64,000 nucleotides of DNA from NCBI RefSeq assembly GCF_008014695.1, contig NZ_VOXE01000002.1, forward strand, positions 434,001-498,000, given 5' to 3'. The position numbers and the translations under genes are program-made. Below the pieces are notes generated by a model. The model was not told where the DNA came from and ran no database searches. It saw only the letters and a program-made list of their open reading frames with translations. Shown here one piece after another: positions 18,528 through 27,721 of this stretch. Position 1 is the stretch's first letter, and every line of letters starts with the position of its first letter. The DNA is from Chryseobacterium sp. (GTDB lineage Bacteria > Bacteroidota > Bacteroidia > Flavobacteriales > Weeksellaceae).

Positions 18528-20618
18528 ATGAAAAAAATCAACATCAGCATTCTTGCATTTGCAGGAGTTGTTGCCTTAAACTCTTGTGTTTCGAAAGTTT
18601 CTACGGCTACTGCAAATGCAGAAACCGCGGTTCAGCCGGTGGAAACTCCCAAAGTTGTCCCGGAAAACGGGCTTGATCTTACTGCAATGGACCAAACGGT
18701 TCGTCCACAGGATGATTTTTACAGTTTTGTAAGCGGGAGCTGGATGAAGACAGCCAAAATTCCTGCCGATAAATCTACATGGGGATCATTCAACAAATTA
18801 GCGGAAGATACCGACAATAATTCGATGACTATTTTGAATTCGCTCCTGAATGATCAGTATGCCACCGGAAGTGAGGGCAAAAAAATACAGGATCTGTATG
18901 CGACGTATATGGACATGGATAAAAGAAATGCCGACGGGATTGCACCAATTCAGGCTGATCTAACAAAAATTGATGCCATAAAATCGGTTTCTGATCTTCA
19001 GAATTATCTGGTGGAGGCTACAAAAAACGGAGAAAATCCTTTCTATTCATGGGGAATTGATGCCGACCTCAAGGACTCAAAAATGAATGCTGTTTATCTC
19101 GGCAGCGCCAATCTGGGTTTAGGACGGGATTATTACCAAAAGGTAAACCAGAAAAACACAGAAACTTTAGCGGAATATACGAAGTACGTAGCGACGATGC
19201 TGGATGTTTTGGGATATAAAAATGCCCCTGCTACGGCTCAGAATATTGTGAATTTTGAAAAAAGTATTGCCAATACTTACCTGACCAATGAGCAGATTCG
19301 CGATGCAACGCTTCAGTACAATCCAAAAACCATGGGCGAACTTTCGGGCTTGGTTAAGAATGTAAATCTCCCCAAATATTTAACTGCAGTCGGCGTAAAT
19401 ACCGACAAAGTGATTGTTGGTGAACTGAATTACTACAAAAATCTGGATAAGTTCATCAATGCGAAAAATCTTCCGTTGATCAAGGATTATATGAAGTTTC
19501 ACCTGATTTCCGGCAGCGCGGGTTATCTGTCTAAAAATCTGGATGATACCAAATTCGCTTTTTATGGCAAATATTTAAGAGGACAGGATGTGCAGCGTGC
19601 GCAGAACAAAAGAGGTTTTGAACTCATCAACGGGGTTTTGGGCGAAGCTTTCGGTAAACTCTATGTGGAGAAGTATTTCCCTGCAGAAGCCAAGGCCCAG
19701 ATGGTGGAGCTTATTGATTATCTGAAGAAAAGTTTCAACTCCCACATCAGTAATCTAGCATGGATGTCTCCGGTGACGAAGGAAAAAGCGCTGAACAAAC
19801 TCAATAAATTCACGGTAAAGGTTGCGTATCCGGACAAATGGAAAGACTATTCAAAACTCACCATTAATTCAGAGGAAGAGGGTGGAACTTTATACAAAAA
19901 TCTGCAGAATGTAACGGCGTGGCAGTACCAGAAGGATCTTGACAAAATAGGAAAACCGGTCGACAGAACCGAATGGGGAATGTCGCCACAGACGGTAAAT
20001 GCCTATTACAATCCGCTGAACAACGAAATCGTTTTCCCGGCAGCGATCCTGCAGCCGCCTTTCTTCAATCCGAATGCTGATGCAGCTGTAAATTTTGGCG
20101 GAATCGGAGCGGTAATCGGTCACGAAATGACTCATGGTTTCGATGATTCAGGTGCACAGTTTGACGCAGACGGGAATCTGGTGGACTGGTGGACCGCAGA
20201 AGACAAAGCCAATTTTCAGAAAGCGACGAAAGCACTTGCTTCACAGTATGACAAATACGAACCGGTGAAAGGAACTTTTGTAAACGGTACCTTTACTAAC
20301 GGTGAAAATATTGCCGATCTTGGCGGCGTGAATATCGCTTATGATGCGTTGCAGATGTATCTGAAAGACAAAGGAAATCCTGGAACGATCAGCGGTTACA
20401 CGCAGGATCAGCGGTTTTTCCTGAGTTGGGCGACGGTTTGGAGAACACTTCAGAAAGAAGCCGCTTTGGTAAACCAAATCAAAACCGACGAACATTCTCC
20501 TGGCTTATACAGGGCGTTCGGACCGCTTGTAAATACTGATGCTTTCTATAAAGCGTTCGATGTAAAAGAAGGTGATAAACTGTATAAAAAACCGGAAGAA
20601 AGAATAAAAATCTGGTAA
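18528..20618 (+). CDS. M13-family zinc metallopeptidase lipoprotein (first copy)
   Basis: Neprilysin/PepO-like peptidase of 696 residues. The N-terminus is a lipoprotein signal with lipobox LNSC (Cys about residue 20), so it is likely anchored in a membrane facing the periplasm or surface. The zinc site is HEMTH (H532 first) with the third ligand in ENIADLGG; the substrate strand motif NAYYN and the C-terminal RIKIW are family hallmarks. Such enzymes cut small peptides. It is followed by a terminator and by a close paralogue in tandem. Confidence 0.94.
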   Translation: MKKINISILAFAGVVALNSCVSKVSTATANAETAVQPVETPKVVPENGLDLTAMDQTVRPQDDFYSFVSGSWMKTAKIPADKSTWGSFNKLAEDTDNNSMTILNSLLNDQYATGSEGKKIQDLYATYMDMDKRNADGIAPIQADLTKIDAIKSVSDLQNYLVEATKNGENPFYSWGIDADLKDSKMNAVYLGSANLGLGRDYYQKVNQKNTETLAEYTKYVATMLDVLGYKNAPATAQNIVNFEKSIANTYLTNEQIRDATLQYNPKTMGELSGLVKNVNLPKYLTAVGVNTDKVIVGELNYYKNLDKFINAKNLPLIKDYMKFHLISGSAGYLSKNLDDTKFAFYGKYLRGQDVQRAQNKRGFELINGVLGEAFGKLYVEKYFPAEAKAQMVELIDYLKKSFNSHISNLAWMSPVTKEKALNKLNKFTVKVAYPDKWKDYSKLTINSEEEGGTLYKNLQNVTAWQYQKDLDKIGKPVDRTEWGMSPQTVNAYYNPLNNEIVFPAAILQPPFFNPNADAAVNFGGIGAVIGHEMTHGFDDSGAQFDADGNLVDWWTAEDKANFQKATKALASQYDKYEPVKGTFVNGTFTNGENIADLGGVNIAYDALQMYLKDKGNPGTISGYTQDQRFFLSWATVWRTLQKEAALVNQIKTDEHSPGLYRAFGPLVNTDAFYKAFDVKEGDKLYKKPEERIKIW

Positions 20619-20640
20619 AAACTGAAATCAATATTTATTA

Positions 20641-20672
20641 AATCACTCAGCTTTGACTGAGTGATTTTTTTT
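20641..20672 (+). terminator. Terminator of the first M13 peptidase gene
   Basis: AATCACTCAG, loop CTTTGA, CTGAGTGATT, then a T run. It resembles the terminator after the second copy. Confidence 0.88.
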
Positions 20673-20764
20673 ATGGTATAAGTTTGCGATTGATGTCGTT
20701 TTCGGCATTAAAATAACCGTAATATGTGCATTCTGATAAAGATAAAATTCCGGAAAATATTTGG

Positions 20765-20772
20765 TATCTTTG
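20765..20772 (+). promoter_or_regulatory. -7 box of the second M13 peptidase gene
   Basis: TATCTTTG, exact consensus, 30 bases before the chosen start at 20803. It shows that the second copy has its own promoter and that the in-frame ATG at 20761 is upstream of transcription. Confidence 0.65.
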
Positions 20773-20802
20773 GTTTATTCAACAAAATATCAAATTTCTC
20801 TT

Positions 20803-22890
20803 ATGAAAAAAATAACAATAGGTCTGCTTGCATTCTCGGGAACCGTTTTCCTGAATTCGTGCGGAACCTCGCAAAATGCGCAAACAGCAGACACAAAAAC
20901 AGAACAGGTGCAGGTAAAACCTGCTCCTGTGAAAGAAGAAGGGCTTAACCTTTCTTATATGGATACTTCTGTCCGTCCGCAGGAAGATTTCTTCAGTTAT
21001 GTAAATGGAAACTGGATGAAAACCGCGGTAATCCCTTCCGATAAATCGAGTTGGGGCAGTTTTAATGCACTTCGCGAAGATGTGGATGTAGCTTCTCTTG
21101 ACATACTGAATAAAATTCTTACCGATAAGTTTCCTGCGGGTTCAGAAGGTCAGAAAATTCAGGATCTATACGGAACATTTATGGATTGGAACAAAAGAAA
21201 TGCCGACGGAATCAGCCCGATCAAAGCTGATCTGGCAAAAATCGACAATCTGAAATCCATTTCTGATCTTCAGAAATATCTCGTTACAGCGACCAAAACC
21301 GGAGATAATCCTTTCTACGGTTGGGGGGTAAGAGCCGACATGAAGAATTCTGTGATGAATGCGGTTTATCTCGGTGGCCCGAGTCTAGGTTTGGGAAGAG
21401 ATTATTACCAAAAGGAGAACGAAGCCAACACCAAAACGCTGACAGAATATAAAAATTATGTTGCGCAGCTTTTCACCGTTTTGGGTGACAAAAATGCTGA
21501 CCAAACTGCCCAAAGAGTGGTGGCCTTTGAAAAACAGCTGGCCAATTATCTTTTGACCAATGAGGAGAACCGCGACGCCAATCTCCGGTACAATCCGAAA
21601 ACCATGGCCGAACTTCCTTCTTTGGTGAAAAATATTAACCTTCCGGATTATCTCCAGAAAGCCGGAGTCAACACCGATAAAGTAATCATTGGTGAACTGA
21701 AATACTATCAGAATATGGATTCCTGGATGAACGAAAGAACGCTTCCGCTCATCAAAGAATATATGAAAGCGAGACTGCTGTCGGGTAACGCAGGCAGTTT
21801 GGACCAGAAACTGGATGACATCAACTTTAACTTTTATTCCAAATACCTTCAGGGACAGAAGGAGCAGCGGTCAATGGACAAACGCGGACTTTCAATGGTG
21901 AACGGTGTTTTGGGAGAAGCCTTTGGAAAACTGTATGTGGAAAAATATTTCCCGGCAGAAGCCAAAAAGGAAATGGTGGTGCTTATCGATTATCTAAAAA
22001 TGGCCTTTAAAGACCATATCAATGATCTGGAGTGGATGTCGCCTGCAACCAAACAAAAAGCACAGGAAAAACTCGCAAAATTTTCGGTAAAAGTGGCATA
22101 TCCGGATACCTGGAAAGATTATTCAAAACTGAATTTATCTTCACCAGCAGAGGGAGCCAGCTTATATTCGAATCTTCAGAAAGTTTCAGAATGGCAGTAC
22201 CAGAAAAGCCTCGAAAAAATCGGAAAACCGGTAGATAAAACCGAGTGGGGAATGTCTCCACAAACCGTTAATGCTTATTATAATGGATCTAACAACGAAA
22301 TCGTATTTCCGGCTGCGATTTTACAGCCGCCTTTTTTCAATTTCAAAGCAGATCCGGCGGTAAATTTTGGCGGAATCGGTGCCGTAATCGGTCATGAAAT
22401 TTCCCACGGATTCGATGATTCCGGCTCTCGTTTCGACGGTGATGGTAACCTCAATAACTGGTGGACTGATGCCGACCGTAAGAATTTTGACGAGAAAGTT
22501 GGACAATTGGCCGATCAGTACAGCAAGTATGAACCGGTAAAAGGAAGTTTTGTTAACGGAAAATTCACAAGCGGAGAAAATATCGGAGATCTTGGTGGTG
22601 TTGCCGTGGCATATTCTGCATTGCAGAAGTACCTGAAAGACAAAGGAAATCCAGGTCTGATCAGCGGCTTTACACAGGACCAGCGGTTTTTCATGAGTTG
22701 GGCGACAGTCTGGAGAACGAAATCCACCGATCAGTATATGGTTAATCAGGTAAAAACCGATTCGCACTCTCCGGGCTATTTCCGGGCTTTCGGACCGCTC
22801 ATCAATCAGGATTCTTTCCAGGACGCGTTTGAAATCAAGCCAGGTGACAAGCTTTATAAAGCGCCGGAAGACAGAATTAAGATCTGGTAA
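20803..22890 (+). CDS. M13-family zinc metallopeptidase lipoprotein (second copy)
   Basis: Neprilysin/PepO-like peptidase of 695 residues, a tandem paralogue of the gene just upstream with long identical blocks. It has a lipoprotein signal with lipobox LNSC, zinc site HEISH (H531 first), ENIGDLGG for the third ligand, NAYYN, and the same RIKIW end. I start at 20803 (MKKITIGLLAF) because this gives a proper signal peptide and lies after the -7 box. Substrate differences from the first copy cannot be read. Confidence 0.94.
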   Translation: MKKITIGLLAFSGTVFLNSCGTSQNAQTADTKTEQVQVKPAPVKEEGLNLSYMDTSVRPQEDFFSYVNGNWMKTAVIPSDKSSWGSFNALREDVDVASLDILNKILTDKFPAGSEGQKIQDLYGTFMDWNKRNADGISPIKADLAKIDNLKSISDLQKYLVTATKTGDNPFYGWGVRADMKNSVMNAVYLGGPSLGLGRDYYQKENEANTKTLTEYKNYVAQLFTVLGDKNADQTAQRVVAFEKQLANYLLTNEENRDANLRYNPKTMAELPSLVKNINLPDYLQKAGVNTDKVIIGELKYYQNMDSWMNERTLPLIKEYMKARLLSGNAGSLDQKLDDINFNFYSKYLQGQKEQRSMDKRGLSMVNGVLGEAFGKLYVEKYFPAEAKKEMVVLIDYLKMAFKDHINDLEWMSPATKQKAQEKLAKFSVKVAYPDTWKDYSKLNLSSPAEGASLYSNLQKVSEWQYQKSLEKIGKPVDKTEWGMSPQTVNAYYNGSNNEIVFPAAILQPPFFNFKADPAVNFGGIGAVIGHEISHGFDDSGSRFDGDGNLNNWWTDADRKNFDEKVGQLADQYSKYEPVKGSFVNGKFTSGENIGDLGGVAVAYSALQKYLKDKGNPGLISGFTQDQRFFMSWATVWRTKSTDQYMVNQVKTDSHSPGYFRAFGPLINQDSFQDAFEIKPGDKLYKAPEDRIKIW

Positions 22891-22897
22891 ATTTTTA

Positions 22898-22930
22898 AAA
22901 TCACTCAAAATTATTTGGGTGATTTTTTTT
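22898..22930 (+). terminator. Terminator of the second M13 peptidase gene
   Basis: AAATCACTCAAA pairs with TTTGGGTGATTT (one G-T pair), followed by a T run. Sequence similarity to the terminator at 20641 suggests that the duplication included it. Confidence 0.85.
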
Positions 22931-23027
22931 GTGTATCTCTTTTTTAGCTTTGCCCACTGAATCCCAAAACGTGGGAATGCATTAAATAATTTGTGGTCAT
23001 CGAAAGTTTTCCTTTTTACGAAATGCT

Positions 23028-23035
23028 TATATTTG
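23028..23035 (+). promoter_or_regulatory. -7 box of the helix-hairpin-helix gene
   Basis: TATATTTG, exact consensus, only 3 bases before the start codon at 23039; predicted leaderless mRNA. Confidence 0.6.
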
Positions 23036-23038
23036 GGA

Positions 23039-23323
23039 ATGACCAGAGAAGAATCCATCAAAAACCTCATGCAGATTCCCGGTGTCGGAAAATCCATTGC
23101 GAACGATTTATACCAAATCGGGATTTTGAGGACCGATGACCTTAAAGGAAGAGATCCGGAAGAACTTTTTGCTGTTTCAAACGCAAAAGTTGGGGTGGTG
23201 CAGGACCGCTGTCTGCTGTATGTTTTCCGTGGTGCTGTGTATTATGCGGAAACTCCGAAAAAAAATCAGGAAGCCGAAAAACTGAAGTGGTGGAATTGGT
23301 CTGATAAAAACCTTAAAAAATGA
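23039..23323 (+). CDS. Helix-hairpin-helix protein (Cdd1-like)
   Basis: Small protein of 94 residues. The N-terminal half has a helix-hairpin-helix motif (LMQIPGVGKSIANDLYQIGI), which often binds DNA backbone without sequence specificity. The rest resembles the so-called pathogenicity locus Cdd1 family: a Cys in VVQDRCLLYVFRGAVYY and a Trp-rich end KLKWWNW. Its role is unknown. The start at 23039 follows the -7 box and begins the conserved region; the in-frame ATG at 22991 precedes the box. The stop overlaps the next ATG (ATGA), so it is coupled to the hydrolase. Confidence 0.8.
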   Translation: MTREESIKNLMQIPGVGKSIANDLYQIGILRTDDLKGRDPEELFAVSNAKVGVVQDRCLLYVFRGAVYYAETPKKNQEAEKLKWWNWSDKNLKK

Positions 23324-24183
23324 AAATCAACATTGATAAAAACCTTAAAATCCAACCAGTGGGAGCGCGTAGTTTCCTTGCCGATGCTTTTTATCCTGAA
23401 AATTCCGTAAAACTGCCGCTCGTGATTTTTGCCCACGGATACAAAGGGTACAAGGACTGGGGCGCCTGGAATTTAATGGCCGAAAAATTTGCGGAAGCCG
23501 GATTTTTCTTTGTGAAATTCAACTTTTCACACAACGGAACAACTTTCGAAAACCCTTCTGATTTTGATGACTTGGATGCTTTCGGGAACAATAATTATTC
23601 GAAAGAAATGTTGGATTACGATGCAGTGCTGAACCATTTTTATACCCATCCACGAATTGATGTAGATAAGATTGCACTCATCGGGCACAGCCGCGGCGGT
23701 GGAATTTCCATTATCAAGGCTTTTGAGGATGAGCGGGTAAAACTTCTAGTCACTTTAGCAAGCGTCAGCAACTTCAAAAGCAGATTTCCCAGGGATGAAA
23801 GACTGGAAAAATGGAAAGATTCGGGTGTCATGTTTTCTGAAAACGGCAGGACCAAACAGCAGATGCCGCATTTTTATCAGTTTTATGAGGATTTTAAAGA
23901 AAATGAAGACCGTTTTAACATTCAGTACTGTGCACAGCATCTGGAAAAACCGGTGCTTATTATTCACGGGACTGATGATGATGCGGTAAAGGAAAAAGAA
24001 GCCTTGCTCCTTCAGAACTGGTGCAAAAACACTGAACTTTTCATGATGAATGATGCCAATCATACCTTCGGTGCAAAAGAACCCTGGGCTGAAGACCATC
24101 TTCCTCCGGATCTGGAAACCGCGGTGCAGAAAATTATTCATTTTATCCGGGAAAAATGGCAGGAAATTCAATCCAATGATTAA
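23320..24183 (+). CDS. Alpha/beta hydrolase (dienelactone hydrolase-like)
   Basis: Soluble serine hydrolase of 287 residues without a signal peptide. The oxyanion loop is FAHGYKGYKDWG, the nucleophile elbow GHSRGGG (Ser near residue 126), the acid Asp in IIHGTDDDAV and the catalytic His in NDANHTFG. The substrate is unknown. It is translationally coupled to the helix-hairpin-helix gene by an ATGA overlap. Confidence 0.88.
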   Translation: MKINIDKNLKIQPVGARSFLADAFYPENSVKLPLVIFAHGYKGYKDWGAWNLMAEKFAEAGFFFVKFNFSHNGTTFENPSDFDDLDAFGNNNYSKEMLDYDAVLNHFYTHPRIDVDKIALIGHSRGGGISIIKAFEDERVKLLVTLASVSNFKSRFPRDERLEKWKDSGVMFSENGRTKQQMPHFYQFYEDFKENEDRFNIQYCAQHLEKPVLIIHGTDDDAVKEKEALLLQNWCKNTELFMMNDANHTFGAKEPWAEDHLPPDLETAVQKIIHFIREKWQEIQSND

Positions 24184-24188
24184 TTTTG
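24181..24188 (+). promoter_or_regulatory. -7 box of terC
   Basis: TAATTTTG, exact consensus, overlapping the stop codon of the hydrolase gene; start codon 19 bases downstream. Confidence 0.5.
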
Positions 24189-24207
24189 CATGAAATAAAA
24201 AAGTACA

Positions 24208-25029
24208 ATGGATTTATTTTCAGCACTGGAGTGGCCGAATTTTGCAGATTATCAAATCTGGATCAGTCTTCTGACGCTTACCTTCCTTGAAATTGTCCTT
24301 GGGGTGGACAATATTATCTTCATTTCCATTATATCCAACAAACTTCCCGAAAAACAGCAGAAATTTGCGCGCAATTTAGGATTGGTTTTAGCCATGTTAT
24401 TCAGGGTGATGCTTTTGCTCATGATCAACTGGATTATCGGTTTAAAGGAAGCAGTACTGACTCTTGGGTTTATTACGGAGCCGGGTTCCGAAATTCCTTT
24501 AGCATTAAGCTGGAAGGATATTATTCTTCTGGCGGGAGGGATATTCCTGATCCTGAAAAGCACTTTTGAAATTCATTCAAAAATGCAGATCGATGAGGAA
24601 ATCCACACGCCAAAAGCGGTTACATCGGGCTTGATAACCACTGTTATCATTCAGATTATTCTGGTAGACATGGTTTTTTCGCTCGATTCCATTTTAACCG
24701 CAGTTGGATTGGTTGATAATGTGGTTCTTATGATTATTGCAGTAGTCATCTCCATCGGAACGATGCTTGCATTTGCAGGACCTATTTCCAGAATCATCAA
24801 CAAACATCCGAGTCTCCAGATGCTGGCTTTATCTTTCCTGGTGGTGATTGGAGTAATGCTGGTTGCCGAAGGAATCCATCAGCATATCAGTAAAAATATC
24901 ATTTACTCATGTCTGGCTTTCAGCTTGGCGGTTGAGATGCTCAACATCAGTTTAAGGAATAAGCAGAAAAAAGCGTTTAAAATAAATCCGGATTTAAAAA
25001 ACAATCTGGATATTGAGGATAAGAACTAA
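24208..25029 (+). CDS. TerC-family integral membrane protein
   Basis: Protein of 273 residues with seven or so membrane segments. The TerC core motifs are present: EIVLGVDNIIFISI (residues about 28-41) and the second acidic repeat VDMVFSLDSILTAVG (about 151-165), whose Asp residues are proposed to bind metal. Some TerC proteins export manganese and help metalate exported enzymes; others are linked to tellurite resistance. Which applies here is unknown, but mntH is also in the window. Confidence 0.88.
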   Translation: MDLFSALEWPNFADYQIWISLLTLTFLEIVLGVDNIIFISIISNKLPEKQQKFARNLGLVLAMLFRVMLLLMINWIIGLKEAVLTLGFITEPGSEIPLALSWKDIILLAGGIFLILKSTFEIHSKMQIDEEIHTPKAVTSGLITTVIIQIILVDMVFSLDSILTAVGLVDNVVLMIIAVVISIGTMLAFAGPISRIINKHPSLQMLALSFLVVIGVMLVAEGIHQHISKNIIYSCLAFSLAVEMLNISLRNKQKKAFKINPDLKNNLDIEDKN

Positions 25030-25031
25030 AC

Positions 25032-25062
25032 AAAAAGGAGTGAAAAATTTTCACTCCTTTTT
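25032..25062. terminator. Bidirectional terminator between terC and the flavin reductase gene
   Basis: AAAAAGGAGTGAA and TTCACTCCTTTTT with a small AT loop, flanked by A/T runs; the genes converge here. Confidence 0.9.
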
Positions 25063-25069
25063 TGTTCTT

Positions 25070-25891
25070 TTATGAGGCTAATATTTTCCAGGCCTCTTCA
25101 ATTTTGTTTTGCAGAAGAAATTTCTGCGCTTCAGAATGGATTTTTTCGTCACTTGAAAAAATACCCACTGGTAATTCTTCTGTATTGGCGAGCATCCCCA
25201 GATCGTTGCCCGTAAAAACTTTGCTGTACTTAATTTTATCTGGCAGCAGATCGAAACCGATTCCTTTTGTTACCAAAGGTTTCGGAACTTCAAAGAGATT
25301 GTCTTCATTGTTCCGGGAGTACCAGTTTCCACCGAGTCTTGCAACCAGATCCAGTTTTTTTTGATCCAGATTTCCTTCAGTATTCAGATATTCTTCTCTA
25401 ACGTGGATTTTAATGATTTCGCAGATGACCAGATTTCCGGCGCCGCCTTCTGTACCCAGATGTTTGACTTCCATAACCCTGCATTCCAGGTTGACCGGGC
25501 ATTCTTCGATAAGTTTCGGCTGTATGAGATCCGCATCCTTCATCGTTAAACCAGATTTTACAAATTCATTCACTCCTTTCTCATATTCCGTAGATGCGAG
25601 GGAAATCTGCTGAACGATCTTATAATTTACAATACCAATCACGACTTCAGGAACTTCTAGAACATTCTGGAGCGTATGTTTCGTGGTATTGTCGCGAACC
25701 CTTCTTGCGGGCGAAAAAATCACAATAGGAGGATTTGAACTGAATAGATTAAAAAAACTGAAAGGGCTTAAATTAACCATCCCATTCTTGTCAACCGTCG
25801 AAGCCAGAGCAATCGGCCGCGGCGCGATAGCAGTCTGCAGAAGTGTCTGCAACTGAAGATTATTTAAATCTTTTGGAGAAATTGCTTTCAT
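25070..25891 (-). CDS. Flavin reductase-like FMN-binding protein
   Basis: Protein of 273 residues with the FMN-binding split barrel of flavin reductases. The N-terminal part has the family pattern APRPIALASTVDKNG followed by LSPFSFFNLFSSNPP. The C-terminal 70 residues extend beyond the core. Members reduce flavin or bind it for another reaction. It begins 5 bases after fahA, so it belongs to the tyrosine degradation operon; a role there is inferred, and maleylacetoacetate handling is one speculative idea. Confidence 0.82.
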   Translation of the reverse strand: MKAISPKDLNNLQLQTLLQTAIAPRPIALASTVDKNGMVNLSPFSFFNLFSSNPPIVIFSPARRVRDNTTKHTLQNVLEVPEVVIGIVNYKIVQQISLASTEYEKGVNEFVKSGLTMKDADLIQPKLIEECPVNLECRVMEVKHLGTEGGAGNLVICEIIKIHVREEYLNTEGNLDQKKLDLVARLGGNWYSRNNEDNLFEVPKPLVTKGIGFDLLPDKIKYSKVFTGNDLGMLANTEELPVGIFSSDEKIHSEAQKFLLQNKIEEAWKILAS

Positions 25892-25896
25892 TAAAT

Positions 25897-27144
25897 CTAG
25901 TTTGCCGGCAGAATTTTTCCTGAAACTTCTCCAAATCCAACTCTGAGTCCGTCTTTTTCCGCAAATCCGCGCATGATAACGGTATCGTTGTCATCAATAA
26001 ATTTACGTTCCTCGCCGTTGCTCAGTTTTAAAGGATTCTGGCCGCGCCATGTCAGTTCCAGCATGGAGCCGAAAGAGTGTGGATTTTCGCCGGAAATGGT
26101 TCCGGATGCATACAGATCCCCAACTTCCACATTACACCCGTTTACGGTGTGGTGTGCAAGCTGCTGGGCCATATTCCAGTACATGAATTTATAATTGCTT
26201 TCAGAAATCAACGTCTCGTCACCGTTTTCCGGCTTCAGATACACTTCAAGTTGAATGTCATAGTTCTTATCACCGGTAAATTTCAGATAATCCAAAACTT
26301 CGGGTTCCTGTTTAGGAGAAGGAGTGCGGAATGGTTCCAAAGCCTCAAGTGTTACGACCCATGGTGAAACGGAACTTCCAAAATTTTTCCCTAAAAATGG
26401 CCCGAGCGGAACATATTCCCAGCTCTGGATATCTCTTGCCGACCAGTCGTTGAAAATTACCATTCCGAAGATTGCATCCTCTGCTTCTGCGGTGGAAATA
26501 CTGTCGCCCATTTCGGTGTTTTTATTCACGATAAATGCCATTTCCAGTTCAAAATCAAGCTGTTTTGAAGGTCCGAAAATCGGTGAGTCTGCATCTGCAG
26601 GTTTGGTCTGGCCTTTCGGACGGATGATATCGGTGCCCGAAACAACAATGGAGGAAGCGCGTCCGTGATAGCCTACCGGAAGATGTTTCCAGTTCGGCAA
26701 TAGTGCATTTGCAGGATCGCGGAACATTTTTCCCACGTTGGTTGCATGTTCAATACTGCTGTAGAAATCGGTGTAATTCGGGATGTGAACCGGCATCATC
26801 ATTTTTACTAGATCCAGATCGAAAAAACACTCGGTAATGGTCTTTTCGTCATTTGCAAGCTTTGAATCCTCAAGCAAAAGTTCCTGAATTTTCAGCCGTA
26901 CTGCATTTGTAACCGGTTTCCCGAGTTCAATGAACTCATTCAAAGTATATGCTTCAAAAACATTTTCGTTAATCCCTTCTGTTTCGTCAAAAAATCCGTA
27001 ATCGTACAGTGTTGCCAGATCCAGGACAAGATCACCTATTCTTGTACAGCACGCAATGTATTCCTGGTTAAAAACGGCTACGCCAAACGGGATGTTATGA
27101 ATAGAAAAATCTGAATTTTCGGGATAGTTTACAAATGATTTCAT
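25897..27144 (-). CDS. fahA: Fumarylacetoacetase
   Basis: Last enzyme of tyrosine degradation, splitting fumarylacetoacetate to fumarate and acetoacetate. It has 415 residues: an N-terminal SH3-like domain (1-110) and the C-terminal FAH fold. Metal ligands and catalytic residues are visible in DFYSSIEHATNVGKMFRD, LDFELEMAFIV and FNDWSARDIQSWEYVPLGPF. Length is normal. It is followed at once by the flavin reductase-like gene, with hppD and hmgA further upstream on the same strand. Confidence 0.96.
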   Translation of the reverse strand: MKSFVNYPENSDFSIHNIPFGVAVFNQEYIACCTRIGDLVLDLATLYDYGFFDETEGINENVFEAYTLNEFIELGKPVTNAVRLKIQELLLEDSKLANDEKTITECFFDLDLVKMMMPVHIPNYTDFYSSIEHATNVGKMFRDPANALLPNWKHLPVGYHGRASSIVVSGTDIIRPKGQTKPADADSPIFGPSKQLDFELEMAFIVNKNTEMGDSISTAEAEDAIFGMVIFNDWSARDIQSWEYVPLGPFLGKNFGSSVSPWVVTLEALEPFRTPSPKQEPEVLDYLKFTGDKNYDIQLEVYLKPENGDETLISESNYKFMYWNMAQQLAHHTVNGCNVEVGDLYASGTISGENPHSFGSMLELTWRGQNPLKLSNGEERKFIDDNDTVIMRGFAEKDGLRVGFGEVSGKILPAN

Positions 27145-27167
27145 AGAATTTTTATTTTAAAGTGAAG

Positions 27168-27206
27168 GTCCAGAGTCTAAAGCTTTTTATCTTTAATCTC
27201 TGAACC
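27168..27206 (-). terminator. Possible hairpin terminator after the 27223 gene
   Basis: On the minus strand GGTTCAGAG and CTCTGGACC pair (one G-T), and the loop can pair further (TAAAG/CTTTA). The T run afterwards is weak. It lies between the small secreted protein gene and fahA. Confidence 0.4.
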
Positions 27207-27222
27207 TTTTTATGTTATAATT

Positions 27223-27684
27223 TTATTTTTTATTGACTGCGGATTCCTCGATCCATCTTTCCTTTGTGTTGAGATCAACGAGATAAAGGATTTTTTTCTG
27301 TTTGGTCATCAGCAGGTTTTTGGTTAACGGCAGCGGAATTTTTTTACCTTCGAGTTTGTCGGCTCTCAGCGAAATGATGTTATGCTGTGGCCTCATGATG
27401 TCTCCCGTAAAAATATTGGAAGTGCTTTTGCCGGTAGCTTTATCATCGAACATTTCCACATACGTTGCCTGATTTCCTTTGATGATGATAAAATTTCTCT
27501 CCGTATGATCCTTAAAATCTTTGATCATGACGAATTTGGTATCATCGATATTCACGTCTTTCAGATTTTGATTAACGCCTCTTCGCTCTTCCAAACGGTC
27601 GAGAATAGCATTCATCGTTCCGTACTGTGCTTTAAGACCTACTGCAGATCCCAACAGTAATGCGGTCAGAAATATTTTTTTCAT
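27223..27684 (-). CDS. Secreted protein of unknown function
   Basis: Protein of 153 residues with a clear Sec signal peptide (KKIFLTALLLGSAVGLKAQ, cleavage after KAQ near residue 20). The mature part is mixed charge with predicted beta strands (DTKFVMIKDF, NFIIIKGNQATYVEMF, KKILYLVDL) and no Cys. I do not recognise a family. It lies 37 bases from hppD inside the tyrosine gene group, which does not by itself indicate a catabolic role. Confidence 0.75.
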   Translation of the reverse strand: MKKIFLTALLLGSAVGLKAQYGTMNAILDRLEERRGVNQNLKDVNIDDTKFVMIKDFKDHTERNFIIIKGNQATYVEMFDDKATGKSTSNIFTGDIMRPQHNIISLRADKLEGKKIPLPLTKNLLMTKQKKILYLVDLNTKERWIEESAVNKK

Positions 27685-27721
27685 CGCTTTTCCAATATTT
27701 TGAACCGCCGATTAGGTGGCA

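Noticed and set aside
22321-23097. Minus-strand ORF of 258 codons over the second M13 peptidase gene and HHH gene
   Set aside because: It runs through a conserved peptidase and a terminator; no motif or signal is seen.
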